The notes beneath the pieces were generated by a model. That model worked only from the letters and a program-made list of their open reading frames with translations. It did no database searches and was not told the origin of the DNA. A stretch of DNA of 64,000 nucleotides from NCBI GenBank assembly GCA_029215795.1, contig JARDYH010000004.1:216544517-216608516 (forward strand). Direction: 5' to 3'. Made by a program: the position numbers and the translations under genes. Of this stretch, positions 43,195 to 53,395 are shown piece by piece (positions within the stretch are counted from its first letter, which is position 1; every line of letters begins with the position of its first letter). The stretch comes from Anniella stebbinsi (lineage: Eukaryota > Chordata > Lepidosauria > Squamata > Anniellidae).

Positions 43195-43325
43195 CTCAGA
43201 GGGTAGAATCCAACTAAAGTCCTACTTAGAGTAGACCCATTGAAATGAATGGGACTTAAGTTAGTCTACCCAGAAAGGCACAGCACAATCCTGTGCATGT
43301 CTACTCTGAAGTAACCCCTAAGTCA
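43195..43325. repeat. Dispersed short repeat (GTCTACTCTGAAGTAA family)
   Basis: AGTAGACCCATTGAAATGAA ... TAGTCTACCCAG and AATCCTGTGCATGTCTACTC; facing units as at 37145. Confidence 0.5.
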
Positions 43326-44033
43326 AAAATGAAAGCATTCCGAAAAACCAAGCTGAAAAACAGTCAAACCCCACCCCCCACCCCACACACTGCGTACTGA
43401 AGTAATATGCATCCAGACAGCCCAGCATAGGCTTCAGCATAGGCATCCAATCAGCACAAACAAAATATAAAATGTATTTGTCCTCAGAACTACCAAGCTT
43501 GATTTCACACTACCAACGTAAGTCTTAAAATAATGTTACCAAGGTTTAGCCATGACCTGTTTAAGTAAAGAAACCTGAAGAGTTTTTAGTTGCAGCCAAA
43601 CGGGAGCTTCAGTACAAGCAGGCAACCATGAGAACCTCTGGAAATGCCCAGTGCTGGGCCGGCCCTGCCACAAAGTGGGGTGAATCCATGCCTCAGCCAG
43701 CAGATCCCAAAGGGTGGCAGATCCTGTTGCCAGGAGAACTGCATACCCCCCTCATTACTCCAGAAAGTCATGCTGACTGCTCTCCTTCTGAGGCAAGAGC
43801 AGCTGCACCGCTGTCTGGAGACCACCCACCTGATGCTTTGAGGACTCCTCAGACATGGCATTGGACAGGTAGACTCTCTGGGAAGCCCCAGCAGCAGCTC
43901 AGAAGAGAGAGCAGCTAGCGCAGGTCTCCACAGAGCCTGTCCCAAAGGCCTCTCTTGTAAGGGGGCCTTCCTCAGAGTAAGGCATTGGAAAGGAGGTGGC
44001 CCTGGGGATGGCCTGCGTTGACATGGCAAAGGC
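43326..44033. other. Unassigned stretch
   Basis: No gene recognised. The minus-strand 147-codon open frame (43586-44029) and plus-strand frames overlap heavily and show no domain. Confidence 0.45.
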
Positions 44034-44353
44034 TAGGGTGACCAGATAAAATCCAGGTCAGGGCTCGTGTAACTTTAACAGTTGTAGAGAAAAGGGAATT
44101 TCAGCCGGTGTCATTTGTATGCAATTAGTTCCTGGTGAAATTCCCTCTTCATCACAACAGTTAAAGTTGCAGGGGCCCTGCCTTCTTTTGTATATGGTCA
44201 CTCTAGTATAGTGCCTGCACCTTTAACAGTTTTGATGAAGAGGGAATTTCACCAGGAACTAATTGCATACAAATGACACTGGCTGAAATTCCCTTTTCTC
44301 TACAACTGTTAAAGTTACATGAGCCCTGACCTAGATTTTATCTGGTCACCCTA
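44034..44353 (-). mobile_element. 320-bp palindromic hAT-like MITE, full length
   Basis: Ends TAGGGTGACC...GGTCACCCTA. A perfect 8-bp TSD GCAAAGGC lies at 44026-44033 and 44354-44361. The centre TGTATATGGTCACTCTAG shows minus orientation. The arm pair spans almost the whole element. Confidence 0.96.
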
Positions 44354-44361
44354 GCAAAGGC

Positions 44362-44873
44362 AGACTCCAGGGACACCTCCTTGCCAATGCCTCGCTCTGA
44401 GGAAGGGCCCCTCAAACAAGGCATGAAGGGAAGAGAGAGGCTGTGGAGGGTTGGGGGGAATAAATTGGGAGGAGGAGGAGAACAGGCAGTGGTCCAGCAG
44501 CTGCCATCGCCGAGGAAAGGAGGAAAACAAGGACGGGGAAGGGGCATCACCATCGTGGCCCAGGGAGGGACAGAGACAGCAGTGGCAAAGCAGGGAGGGT
44601 GCTGTCTTCATTGTCATTGTGACTTGGGGTGGGGAGGAAGAGAAGTGAAGGCAGCGGCATGCCCTCCAGCCTCAGGTGCCAGGAACTCTTGCGCAGGTCC
44701 TGGTCTGATGTTATCTGACATCACCTACAACTACATATAAACATCTAAGGCACTCCGGAGACTATCGAAGGACTCGGAAGCACTCCAGAAATGACTGCAA
44801 GATCAATTCAAGGCCAGAAGAAGCCAGAAGACATGAGAAAAGCATGCACCACTTTTTGGCAGCCTGGACTTGT
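44362..44873. other. Unassigned stretch
   Basis: Purine-rich in part. No gene or repeat recognised. Confidence 0.5.
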
Positions 44874-44919
44874 TGAAGAAGAAGAAGAAGAAGAAGAAGA
44901 AGAAGAAGAAGAAGAAGAA
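44874..44919. repeat. (GAA)15 microsatellite
   Basis: Pure GAA repeats. Open frames encoding poly-Glu or poly-Phe here arise from the repeat. Confidence 0.97.
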
Positions 44920-45616
44920 CCAAACCACAAAAGTAAGGAGGGGGGCATAGTGACAGAAAGACATGGGCCCAAGAGGGAGATCCTTGTGGGGCAGATTGGG
45001 AGGCTTGTTGGAGGGCTGGAGGTTCCCCATGCCTGGAATATGAGATGCCATGCTTATCTTCCCCACAGCAACAACCTCTGCTCAAGGCACTCTACTCATT
45101 CTTTACTTATGGCAATTTTCTCTGTTTTCATTTTATCCCTAAAGAAGATTAGCGGAGAAACAATGAGATGAAAAATCAGCAGTAAAAAAGCAAATGATGC
45201 AGCCATAAAAAGAAGCAGGCAAGCAATACAACCAAGAAATGAAGATAAAATAAAGAAATCTTGTATAGCCTATTTCTGTCAATTTCATTTATTCCACTAA
45301 AACCCCACTGAACCCAGGAGCTATATGAATCTAAACAAGTTTTCCCCCCTAATAGTGCACCTACTGTTAACTTCTCAAATTTGAAATCAAATCCTATTTT
45401 GGCTCTACAGCCCTTCGCCGTAGGCAGAGACATTAACATAATGTCATGTAAGATGTAGTTCTGTAAAATGTGTCGCTGTGCGGAGTGGTCAGGCAAAGGA
45501 TGACAGTGGGGGAGAAGAAAATGGGATTTTAGAAATGAGCAAGAACTAGAAAAAGCAACTGTCACTACAGTTCTCACTTTAACTTAGGTAACGTTTAGAG
45601 CAGTGTTATCCTGAGC
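44920..45616. other. Unassigned stretch
   Basis: No gene or repeat recognised. Confidence 0.5.
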
Positions 45617-45636
45617 GGGGGGGGGGGGGGGGGGGG
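45617..45636. repeat. G20 homopolymer
   Basis: Twenty consecutive G; its length may be uncertain in the assembly. Confidence 0.9.
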
Positions 45637-46236
45637 AGACAACTGAACCGAGAAAATTACTGTCGGACACAGAGAATTGCCCAGAACTGGGTGGGCTACA
45701 TTCAACACCACTCCAGGCAGAAGTATGTACAACACATCCTTAGCTATATTGTAGAGGGCCTTCCCAGGGCTCCAGTCTGTGCTTATTGCCTACAATACTA
45801 AATGCTGTGTTGCCACACTTTCTCTATATAAGGCAAATCTGCTGTAAGTCACACCAGACTTTCCAACATATTTAAGCCAAAGCGATTTCATCTTAGTTAT
45901 CTTACATCTTAGTTATCTCCAATATATTGAAAGGCCCCTCATCATATGAGGCCCTAAGCCACTTCGCTCATTCCTAAATCTGTCACTGACCACCCCACTG
46001 ACATTGGAGTCACCAGCCTCCATGGTGGCCAGGTTCCCTACTTTACAGATTATGATCCTCTATTTGCAGGTCTCCTCTATTTGAAGGGCTGTCCAGTCCA
46101 AGTCAGGTTTAAAGATAAAGAGCCATAAGAAATCATCAGAAGGAAGAGGAACAGAGGCCTTGAGGGAGTGGGGGAAGCAAAGGTAGCCATGTTGACCAGA
46201 TGAACATTTCCAAAATCTGTGTTGCGGTCATACCTA
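45637..46236. other. Unassigned with MITE terminus
   Basis: CCACTGACATTGGAGTCACC followed by AGCCTCCATGG at 45992-46024 is a right-end fragment of the CAGTGGAGGCTGG family. Otherwise nothing recognised. Confidence 0.45.
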
Positions 46237-46599
46237 TAGAGTGACCATATTTGGGAAACCAAAAAAGAGGACACTGGGTGGGGGGGGGGCAGGAAAGCAA
46301 CTTTCCGGGGCCTCTGGAAAGCACGTCATTCACTCCCCACCACCTGAAATGCCCCAATTGGAGCAGAAGAGGGGAAAACATGTCATTCCCACCCTCCACT
46401 GCTCCAATCAGGGCCTTTTCTATAATGTCCGGAAATGACACGCTTTGCCTTTTAAGGCCCTGATAGAAGCAATGGGAGGGAAATGACGCTGGCTGATAGG
46501 GCAACCAACAAACCTGTGGTTGCGAGGAGGACTGGATCATGGCACAGCAATTAACTGTCTGAGCCGTGTTCCCCTTACTTGGCACGTCCTCCTCACAAC
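46237..46599 (+). mobile_element. hAT-like element, right-truncated (TAGAGTGACCATATTTGG)
   Basis: Starts TAGAGTGACCATATTTGGGA, then AACCAAAAAAGAGGACACTG and a G-rich block, with facing halves (AATTGGAGCAGAAGAGG / CCACTGCTCCAATCAGG). The expected inverse terminus is absent; a LINE tail abuts at 46600. The terminus resembles that of the 320-bp family but the body differs. Confidence 0.55.
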
Positions 46600-46765
46600 G
46601 CCATATTTATTTATTTATTTATTTATTACATTTGTATACCGCCCCATAGCTGAAGCTCTCTAGGTGGTTTACATAGGATTAAAACAATTAAAAACAATAT
46701 ACAAAAATTAAAACAGCAAAAACATACAACATACACACAATCTGTACATTTAAAACCACTACAAC
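46600..46765 (-). mobile_element. CR1/L2-clade LINE 3' tail (family B)
   Basis: (ATTT)n, then ACATTTGTATACCGCCCCAT, AGCTGAAGCTCTCTAGGTGG and an A-rich stretch; only the 3' UTR remains. Directly downstream a ~25-bp unit (ACACCTCTACCCATCACTAC) is tandemly duplicated at about 46770-46820. Confidence 0.75.
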
Positions 46766-46821
46766 ACTCCAAAACCTCTACCCATCACTACACTCTACAA
46801 CACCTCTACCCATCACTACAC

Positions 46822-47357
46822 TGATTGGGGGCCCCTCAAATCCCCCACTTGGCTCTGTATCCTCCATCCCAGGCCCACGGTTCAAGACCCAGAAAAAGCC
46901 AGGCAAGGAAAAAGGGGGGGAAAGGGGGGGGAAGAGCAGCAGCAAACAGGCAGGCAGGCAGCAGCAGCAGACAGCTCTCCCTCTTCCCTGGGTGGGGTGA
47001 TGATGGTTTTCGGTACAGGGCAGGTCAGTAGAGCTGGCAGAAGGAAGCTCCACTGACCTGTCCTGATCTGGTAATGAGTTCTACTTGTTTCCAAGATGAT
47101 TTTTCAGAAACAGAAAAGTCCTGTTGCACAAACGGTGGCTGCTATGAGGGCAACAGAACCACCGGAGGTGGAGCGGCATCGCTAGATACTGCCCAAAGTA
47201 ACTATTTCTAAAACTGCATCTGTACATCTAAATTAGCACATGCAATTTTTGTGGTACCCTATGTCCTCTTGTGTCCTTTTATTCTGGGGAAACAATACAC
47301 AACTCTTTCTTTCTTTTTGCAATGCATAACTGGTCATGTTATTCAGAAGGTTTTAAT
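46822..47357. other. Unassigned stretch
   Basis: G-rich and (CAG)-like bits near 46910-46970. No gene recognised. Confidence 0.45.
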
Positions 47358-47491
47358 CAGCCTTCCCCCACCTGGTGCCTTTCAGATGCTTTTGACTTCA
47401 ACTCCCAACAGCCCTGGGCAGATGGCCAATGGTCAGGAATCCTGGGAGTTGTAGTCCAAAATATTTGGAGGGCGTCAGGTGGGGAAGGCTG
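47358..47491. mobile_element. Foldback MITE, 134 bp (CAGCCTTCCCC family)
   Basis: Termini CAGCCTTCCCCCACCTG and CAGGTGGGGAAGGCTG are near-perfect inverted repeats. Inner arms include CTTCAACTCCCAACAG and CCTGGGAGTTGTAG. No clear TSD. This is the best-preserved copy of the family. Confidence 0.85.
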
Positions 47492-47779
47492 TGCAATACC
47501 AATGATGTGCTTACTTGTGAGCAGCTGATCACATTCACACCTTTGTCCCTGTATCAGCCTCGGGAGTGCAATCCAATGTATGCGCAGACAGACAAAAGTT
47601 GTATGACTTTTGTCCATCTAAGCATGCATAGGATTGTGCCCTTATTGAATTTGCTGCCGTGGAAAGAGGAGATGCTTCCCCCGTCCCTTGCAGGAAACAC
47701 CGACGTGACTGCAGCAAATGTCATTGTGCCATGAAGCATCTTTTAAATTATGCCTTTCTGGAACTTTCCAGTGTCACTT
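47492..47779. repeat. Dispersed short repeat with internal hairpin
   Basis: 47565-47640 carries GTGCAATCCAATGTATGCGC facing GCATGCATAGGATTGTGCCC, with a GACAAAAGT/ACTTTTGTC stem between them. The rest is unassigned. Confidence 0.45.
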
Positions 47780-47890
47780 ATGACAAATGGCCTACCTCAG
47801 AGAGTTGTTGTGAGGATTAATAAAACCGGGATTATAAAGCACTTTGCATCCTGAAAGTTCTTTAAAAATGATAAATAGCTGTATTTAATC
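47780..47890 (+). mobile_element. MIR-like ancient SINE
   Basis: GGCCTACCTCAGAGAGTTGT, TGTGAGGATTAATAAAACC and TATAAAGCACTTTGCATCCT resemble the 3' half of MIR-type CORE SINEs. Diverged. Confidence 0.45.
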
Positions 47891-47924
47891 TCAGTAACAG
47901 CAAACATCTCAGGGATTTGTTGTG

Positions 47925-47928
<4 letters not shown>

Positions 47929-47991
<63 letters not shown>
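47929..47991. repeat. (CA)n(GA)n compound microsatellite
   Basis: (CA)13 followed by (GA)18, with no interruption. Confidence 0.97.
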
Positions 47992-47993
<2 letters not shown>

Positions 47994-48555
47994 TTAAGAT
48001 TATTTGACATCTTATTTTTCTCCCCAAGACGCCAAAGGAAGAATATAGCACAAAAAGGATTAGGTTTAGCTTTTCAACTATCTCTAGGCTTCCCCCACCC
48101 ATCCAATATCTCCATATGTCTTCATTTTTATGTTAATTTTCTTTTCATTCATTTTGGTGCCCCAAGCTGTGCACATTCTTCTAGCAAATTCTGGTACCCA
48201 GACGCCAGAAGCTTTGCAGTCAAGAATGCTATTAAAATGCAAGTCTCCATATTTGGGGGGGGGGGGGGGGTTCAGAGAGATTATTTTATTTTATTTTTGC
48301 TCAGCTTTGCTTCTGTTGCCCCAGGTGATTCAATATGGATTTTCAAAACTCAGCTGGAATAGCTCAGCTGCAAGATCAGAGGCTATAAATCTGGAGACTT
48401 TGATCCTTGATTACTTGTTAAATATTCCTAGGAAACCATGCATGCATTTGTAACTGAAATAATAAGAGCATACACTAAGGGTAACCATTGTACATTATTC
48501 AGCAGTCAGCATGTGGCTAGATGTGGGGGAGAATGGAGCTGGTGGTGGAGTTTGA
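47992..48555. other. Unassigned stretch
   Basis: Contains a 16-base G-run at 48255-48270. No gene or repeat recognised. Confidence 0.5.
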
Positions 48556-48742
48556 CGGGCAGAGCACTGCCCTCTTTTGTATCTGGTCACTCTAGTATAG
48601 CTCCTGCAGATTTAACTGTGGTGATGAAGAGGGAATTTCACCAGGTGCTGCATGCATACAAATGACACGTGCTGAAATTCCCTTTTCTGTGCGACTGCTA
48701 AAGATACAGGAGCTCTGTCCTCCTTTCCATATTGTCACCCTA
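48556..48742 (-). mobile_element. Palindromic hAT-like MITE, left-truncated (GCATGCAGCACC subfamily)
   Basis: Keeps the centre GTATCTGGTCACTCTAGTA and one complete half, with CCAGGTGCTGCATGCATAC, ending GTCACCCTA at 48742. Same subfamily words as 6860-7010 and 11847-12024. Confidence 0.8.
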
Positions 48743-48863
48743 GATTGAATTATAAATAAAACCAATAATAAATATGAGTGGTTTCCCTTTTTTAAGGTTA
48801 TGCCAAACTTTGGATCAGTTTCAGTTGGTGAGTACCAAGAATGTGGACAAGCTGCTTAGATGA

Positions 48864-50392
48864 GTGAGGAGGACGACTTGCCCTCTCGATCTCTGTCCTT
48901 CTTGTCTGGTCGCCCAGGGAGGAGATGCAGTTAGATTGCAATTACAATATATTATTACTGCATCTCTCAGGGAGGGGAGTTTTCCATCATGTTTAAAAGA
49001 AGCGGTGGTACGGCCGCTTCTAAAAAAGCCCTCCCTGGACCCCCTGGACCTTAATAACTATAGACCAGTATCAGATCTTCCATTTTTGGGCAAGGTGATC
49101 GAGAAGTTGGTTGCCTTCCAACTGCAAGCAGTTTTGGATGACACTGCTTTTCTAGACCCATTTCAAACTGGCTTCAGAGCGGGATATGGTGTTGAGACTG
49201 CTTTGGTCACTTTAGCGGATGATCTACGCCTGAGTATTGACAGGGGGAGTGTGTCCCTGTAGGTACTTCTGGACCTCTCAGCAGCTTTCAATACCATCAA
49301 CCATGGTATCCTTCTGGAACGCCTAAGGGGATTGGGAATCGGGGGCACTGTGCTTCGTGGTTCCGGTCCTACCTCTCGGGCAGGTTCCAGATGGTGATGC
49401 TTGGGGATAGCTGCTCCGCAAAGAAGGAGCTGCTGTGTGGCGTACCACAGGGTGCCATCCATTCCCCAATGCTGTTTAACATTCATATGAAACCGCTGGG
49501 AGAGATCATCCAGAGGCATGGGGCGGGGTGCTATCAGTACGCTGATGACACCCAAATATATTTCTCTATGCCTTCGATAACAGTGTCAGCTAAGGACAGT
49601 GTGTCTCCTCTGAATGAATGCTTGGAGGCAGTAATGGGCTGGATGAGGAAAAACAAACTGAAGCTGAATCCAGACAAGACAGAGATGCTTGCTGTCAAAG
49701 GCCACAGCCTGGATTTGGAGGTGTGTCAACCAGTTCTGGATGGGGTTACACTCCCCCTGAAAGACTGTGTTTGCAGCTTGGGGGTGCTCCTGGATCCGTC
49801 ACTCCAAATGACAGCTCAGATAGATGCGACTGCCAGGAGTGCCTACTATCAGCTTCGGCTGATACGCCAGCTGTGCCCCTTCCTAGAGTTGGAAGACCTA
49901 AAAACGATAGTGCATGTGCTGGTAACTTCGAGGCTTGACTTCTGCAATGCTCTGTACATAGGGCTACCTCTGTGCCTAGTCCAGAAACTTCAACTAGTTC
50001 AAAATATGGCAGCCAGGTTGGTCACCGGTACACCTAGGGGTGACTATATTACACCAGCTTTAAAATCGCTCCACTGGCTGCCAATTAGTTTCCGGGCGAA
50101 GTATAAAGTGTTGGCCATTTCCTTTAAAGCCCCACATGCTTTGGGTCCAGGTTACCTGTGGGATTGCCTTCTCCCATACAATCCGCCCCACACGCTCAGG
50201 TCCTCTGGGAAGAACTTACTACAGTCGGCCAAGACTAGGCTGACAACTGTTACCCTGAGGACCTTCTCTTTTGCAGCTCCCAGACTGTGGAATGGCCTGC
50301 CAGAGAAGACTTGTCAACTGAACAGTCTTTTAGAATTTAAGAAAGCTATAAAGACTAATCTCTTCTGGCAGGCATATCCAGTGGAATTTTAG
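48864..50392 (+). pseudogene. LINE reverse transcriptase pseudogene
   Basis: Reads YRPVSDLPFLGKVIEKLVAF, PFQTGFRAGYGVETALVTLA and LLDLSAAFNTINHGILLERL (motif A aspartate, 49266-49289), then GVPQGAIHSPMLFNIHMKPL and YQYADDTQIYFSM, with the catalytic YADD at 49538-49549. It continues NKLKLNPDKTEMLAVKGHSL, LGVLLDPSLQMTAQIDATAR, LHWLPISFRAKYKVLAISFK and RLWNGLPEKTC, stopping at 50392. Defects: an in-frame TAG at 49260-49262 just before motif A, and a frameshift near 49353 (WFRSYLSG is readable only in the next frame). From 49391 to the stop, 333 codons are uninterrupted. These breaks, the truncation and the lack of an endonuclease make it inactive. Confidence 0.9.
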
Positions 50393-50508
50393 AATGTTTT
50401 TGGGATGTTGTATTGCTATTTTAATAATGTGTGCTATGTTTTTAATCAGTTTTATGTATTTTATCATATTTTATATTTACTGTTGTCCCCCGCCACAATC
50501 CAAAGAGA

Positions 50509-50648
50509 GAGCCTATCTACACACGCAGGATAAAACACTTTGAAAACATTTTGAAAACTGTATATGGAGTATGTCCTGGGCCCCAACAGTTCTCAAAACT
50601 GTTATAAACCGTTTTAAACCGTTTTAAAGCAATAGTGTAGATAAGCTC
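50509..50648. mobile_element. 140-bp MITE with 3-bp TSD nested in LINE 3' UTR
   Basis: Termini GAGCCTATCTACAC and GTGTAGATAAGCTC are flanked by AGA (50506-50508 and 50649-50651). Excising it with one AGA restores CAAAGAGAGAGGCGGG, close to the inverse of other family A 3' UTRs. Internal CCTGGGCCCCAACAGTTCTC and two facing AACCGTTTTAAA units. It inserted after the LINE. Confidence 0.88.
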
Positions 50649-50700
50649 AGAGAGGCGGGTAAGAAATAAATTTATTATTATTATTATTATTATTATTATC

Positions 50701-51400
50701 ATCATCATCATCAGGAGCAATTGTTTTGACAAGTTGGTTGGAGGCAAAAGGGAGCTTAGAAAAAAGGTGCGGTCTTCAGATGACTTTGGGGGCACTTTGG
50801 GAGGAAGGGACTTTTTATTTTATTTATTTTTTTAGCACCAGAAGCATGGTCAGAGGCTTCTTGCTGTTGTTCTTAAACCCTCCCCCCCTGCACACCCTCA
50901 CTTTCTTGCTTGTTTAAACTCTTTTTACTGTCACTGTCCCATAGCAGCAGCAATCCTTCTCAGTCAGGGGCCATTTCACCCCACTGTGCATCAGAACAAG
51001 GATACCATGTGTAGCATCCTTTCTCAGATGCATGGTGGGACAAGAAGGCGCCTGCTGGCAGGGGATTGCCGCTATTGCAGAAAAACAATGGCAAGACCGG
51101 TTTAAAACACACACAAAAGGTGGGAGTTGTAAAAGAAGAAGCCTCTGAATGTACTATTGTCTCTGACTGCTAAAACGTATTCCCACTGGCATCCGAGACA
51201 ATGATCATCATTGCTCTAGCCCATTTGCCTTGAATGTGAAAAGGTTGCTTCCCACTTCTGCAGCCCAAGATTGGGGCTGATCAAAATGAAGAGGGGGGCA
51301 CTTTCTGGCCAGCCCTAATTTTCTTTATCTTCTCGCATTCATGACCCTCCAAGCAGATTTTTCCAAAGTTTAGAAATGTGAATTATTTCTCCACTGTTTA
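50701..51400. other. Unassigned stretch
   Basis: The (ATC)n extension of the LINE tail runs to 50714, then sequence without a recognised gene or repeat. Confidence 0.5.
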
Positions 51401-51744
51401 AAAATTCCAGGATATATGTTCCTCTGTAATGCTACACCACGGGGTATAATTTAAAATGTAATTAACTCTCGCTGCCTATTAAACATGCTGTCAAATAAAC
51501 AGCAAGTACCTTGCTTTCTCCCCCCCCCCCCCATGGACCATGTGTTATTAATACAAATTATTTTCTAATTTGTTGCTTCTCAGGGATACAATACGACTGC
51601 TCAACTTAGGGCAATTTTAATTGAACTTGACCAAAGTGGAAACATACTTTGGTTCATAAAGGCTATGTTTATGAAGTTTCTGATTAGTTTCCATAACAAC
51701 TGAAGAGGAGAAGCAAAAAGAAAATGAAAGAAACAAATCAAATT
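51401..51744. other. Possible conserved non-coding block
   Basis: Unique-looking, AT-rich, with TTTAAAATGTAATTAACTC, GTTATTAATACAAATTATTT and TTTTAATTGAACTTGACC, interrupted by a C13 run at 51520-51532. No repeat homology recognised. The regulatory role is conjecture. Confidence 0.2.
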
Positions 51745-51925
51745 AAAGAGCATAGGAACATTGGAAGATGCCTTATGTTGAGTCCATCTATCCCAGTGTT
51801 GTTGACAATGGTTGGCTTTCAGGCAGGAGCTTTTCCAGCCCTACCTTGAGAAGCTGGGGATCAAACCTGGGACATTTTGCATGCAAAGCAGGTCCTCTAC
51901 TACTAAGCCATGGACCATTGCCAAT
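51745..51925 (-). mobile_element. tRNA-Ala-derived SINE
   Basis: Minus copy: GGAACATTGGAAGATGCCTT (3' side), TTTCAGGCAGGAGCTTTTCC, GGGATCAAACCTGGGACATT (B box inverse), TTGCATGCAAAGCAGGTCC (anticodon region) and TACTACTAAGCCATGGACC (A box inverse). Confidence 0.8.
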
Positions 51926-52038
51926 CCTAGGTAGGCTGTAGGGAGCAACAAGGTGGATCTACTGCCTCATCCACAGCCCTACCAGCTCGGTCCAGCCACC
52001 ATATTTTTGCCAAGTTGTTCAGCCCAGTGGATCAATGT

Positions 52039-52358
52039 TAGGCTGACCATATGAAAAAGAGGACAGGGCTCATGTAACTTTAACAGCTGTAGAGAAAAGG
52101 GAATTTCAGCCAGTGTCATTTGTATGCAATTAGTCCCTGGTGAAATTCCCTCTTCATTACAACAGTTAAAGTTGCAGGCACTATACTAGAGTGACCATAT
52201 ACAAAAGAAGGCAGGGTCCCTGCAACTTTAACTGTTGTGATGAAGAGGGAATATCACTAGGAACTAATTGCATACAAATGACACCGGCTGAAATTCCCTT
52301 TTCTCTACAACTGTTAAAGTTACATGAGCCCTGTCCTCCTTTTCATATGGTCAGCCTA
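52039..52358 (+). mobile_element. 320-bp palindromic hAT-like MITE, full length
   Basis: Ends TAGGCTGACC...GGTCAGCCTA. The 8-bp repeat ATCAATGT lies at 52031-52038 and, after one extra A, at 52360-52367. Plus-orientation centre. Confidence 0.93.
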
Positions 52359-52367
52359 AATCAATGT

Positions 52368-52746
52368 ATTTACAGTTATTCCCCATTGACAGCAGCAAGA
52401 TTAGCTACATCAGCTCCAACGCTGGCAGAACTAATGGGCCCAGAAACGGCTTGGCTGTGGATCTAGAGTGGCCACTTATGAATTCCCTGCCCCCAAATGG
52501 TAATGCATCACCAAAACAGAGCACGTTGATTTGCATAAAATTTGCATGAGCTGATTTATATGTATAGATGCAAATTTAGAACTAATTGTTATAATCTAAA
52601 TATAAATACAATACATCTGTACATCTGAGAAAACTATGCAAGAAGACTATGGAAGATAGTGACTTGCATGTCTGCTCAGTATGCTGTCCGGATGCTGTTG
52701 GTGAGAAATTTCAAGACCCAGCTCTTCTTTCTGTTAGTTCTTCATC
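52368..52746. other. Unassigned stretch
   Basis: Nothing recognised. Confidence 0.5.
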
Positions 52747-52815
52747 AAAGAATCATAGAGTAGAAGAGTTGGAAGGGGCCTATAAGGCCATAGAGTCCAA
52801 CCCCTTGCTCTTTAT
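52747..52815 (-). mobile_element. CR1 3' tail fragment
   Basis: AAAGAATCATAGAGTAGAAG, then GTTGGAAGGGGCCTATAAGG and CCATAGAGTCCAACCCC: the inverse of the CR1 3' end (compare 19150-19226). Directly followed by a SINE. Confidence 0.8.
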
Positions 52816-53395
52816 ACCAGTGTGGTATAGTGGCTAGAGTGTTGGACTGGGAGTCAGGAGATCCGGGTTCTAGTCCCCACTCAGCCATGGAAAACCACTG
52901 GGTAACTTTGGGCTAGTCACAGACTCTCAGCCCAGCCTACCTCACAGGGTTGTTGTTGTGAGGATAAAATGGAGAGGAGGAGGATTATGTATGCCGCCTT
53001 GGGTTCCTTGGAGGAAAACAAGTGGGATATAAATAGGCTGACCATATGAAAAGGAGGACAGGGCTCATGTAACTTTAACAGTTGCAGAGAAAAAGGAATT
53101 TCAGCAGGTGTCATTTGTATGCAATTAGTACCTGGTGAACTCCCCTCTTCATCACAACATTTAAAGTTGCATGCACTATACTAGAGTTACCAGATACAAA
53201 AGTGGGCAGAGCCCCTGCAGCTTTAACTGTTGTAATGAAGAGGGAATTTCACCAGGTACGAATTGCATACAAATGACACTGGCTGAAATTCCCTTTTCTC
53301 TACAACTGTTAAAGTTACATGAGCCCTGTCCTCCTTTTCATATGGTCACCCTAGATATAAATGTAATAAATAAAAATAAATACACACCAGGCTTG
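52816..53395 (+). mobile_element. tRNA-derived SINE interrupted by a 320-bp hAT-like MITE
   Basis: The head and body (TGGCTAGAGTGTTGGACTGG, CCGGGTTCTAGTCCCCACTC, GGTTGTTGTTGTGAGGATAA, GCCGCCTTGGGTTCCTTGGA) run to GGGATATAAA at 53033. The tail resumes at 53354 with GATATAAATGTAATAAATAA. The SINE was present before the MITE. Confidence 0.9.
53034..53353 (+). mobile_element. 320-bp palindromic hAT-like MITE, full length, inside SINE
   Basis: Ends TAGGCTGACC...GGTCACCCTA. A perfect 8-bp TSD GATATAAA lies at 53026-53033 and 53354-53361. Because the flanking SINE is known, the insertion site is unambiguous. Confidence 0.97.

Larger units (their letters stand above)
48850..50700 (+). mobile_element. 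CR1/L2-clade LINE (family A), 5'-truncated, ~1.85 kb
   Basis: Longest retroelement in the window. It holds most of the reverse transcriptase and the C-terminal region, a ~300-bp 3' UTR interrupted by a 140-bp MITE (50509-50648), and an (ATT)n tail at 50671-50700. No endonuclease domain is present, so it is 5'-truncated. It matches the minus-strand copy at 27766-28730 and the short tails at 3637 and 24161. Superclade is inferred from the protein pattern; the exact clade would need a tree. Confidence 0.9.

Noticed and set aside
44791..45171. Glu-rich protein (126 codons)
   Set aside because: The acidic block is the (GAA)15 microsatellite; the rest has no domain or splice context.
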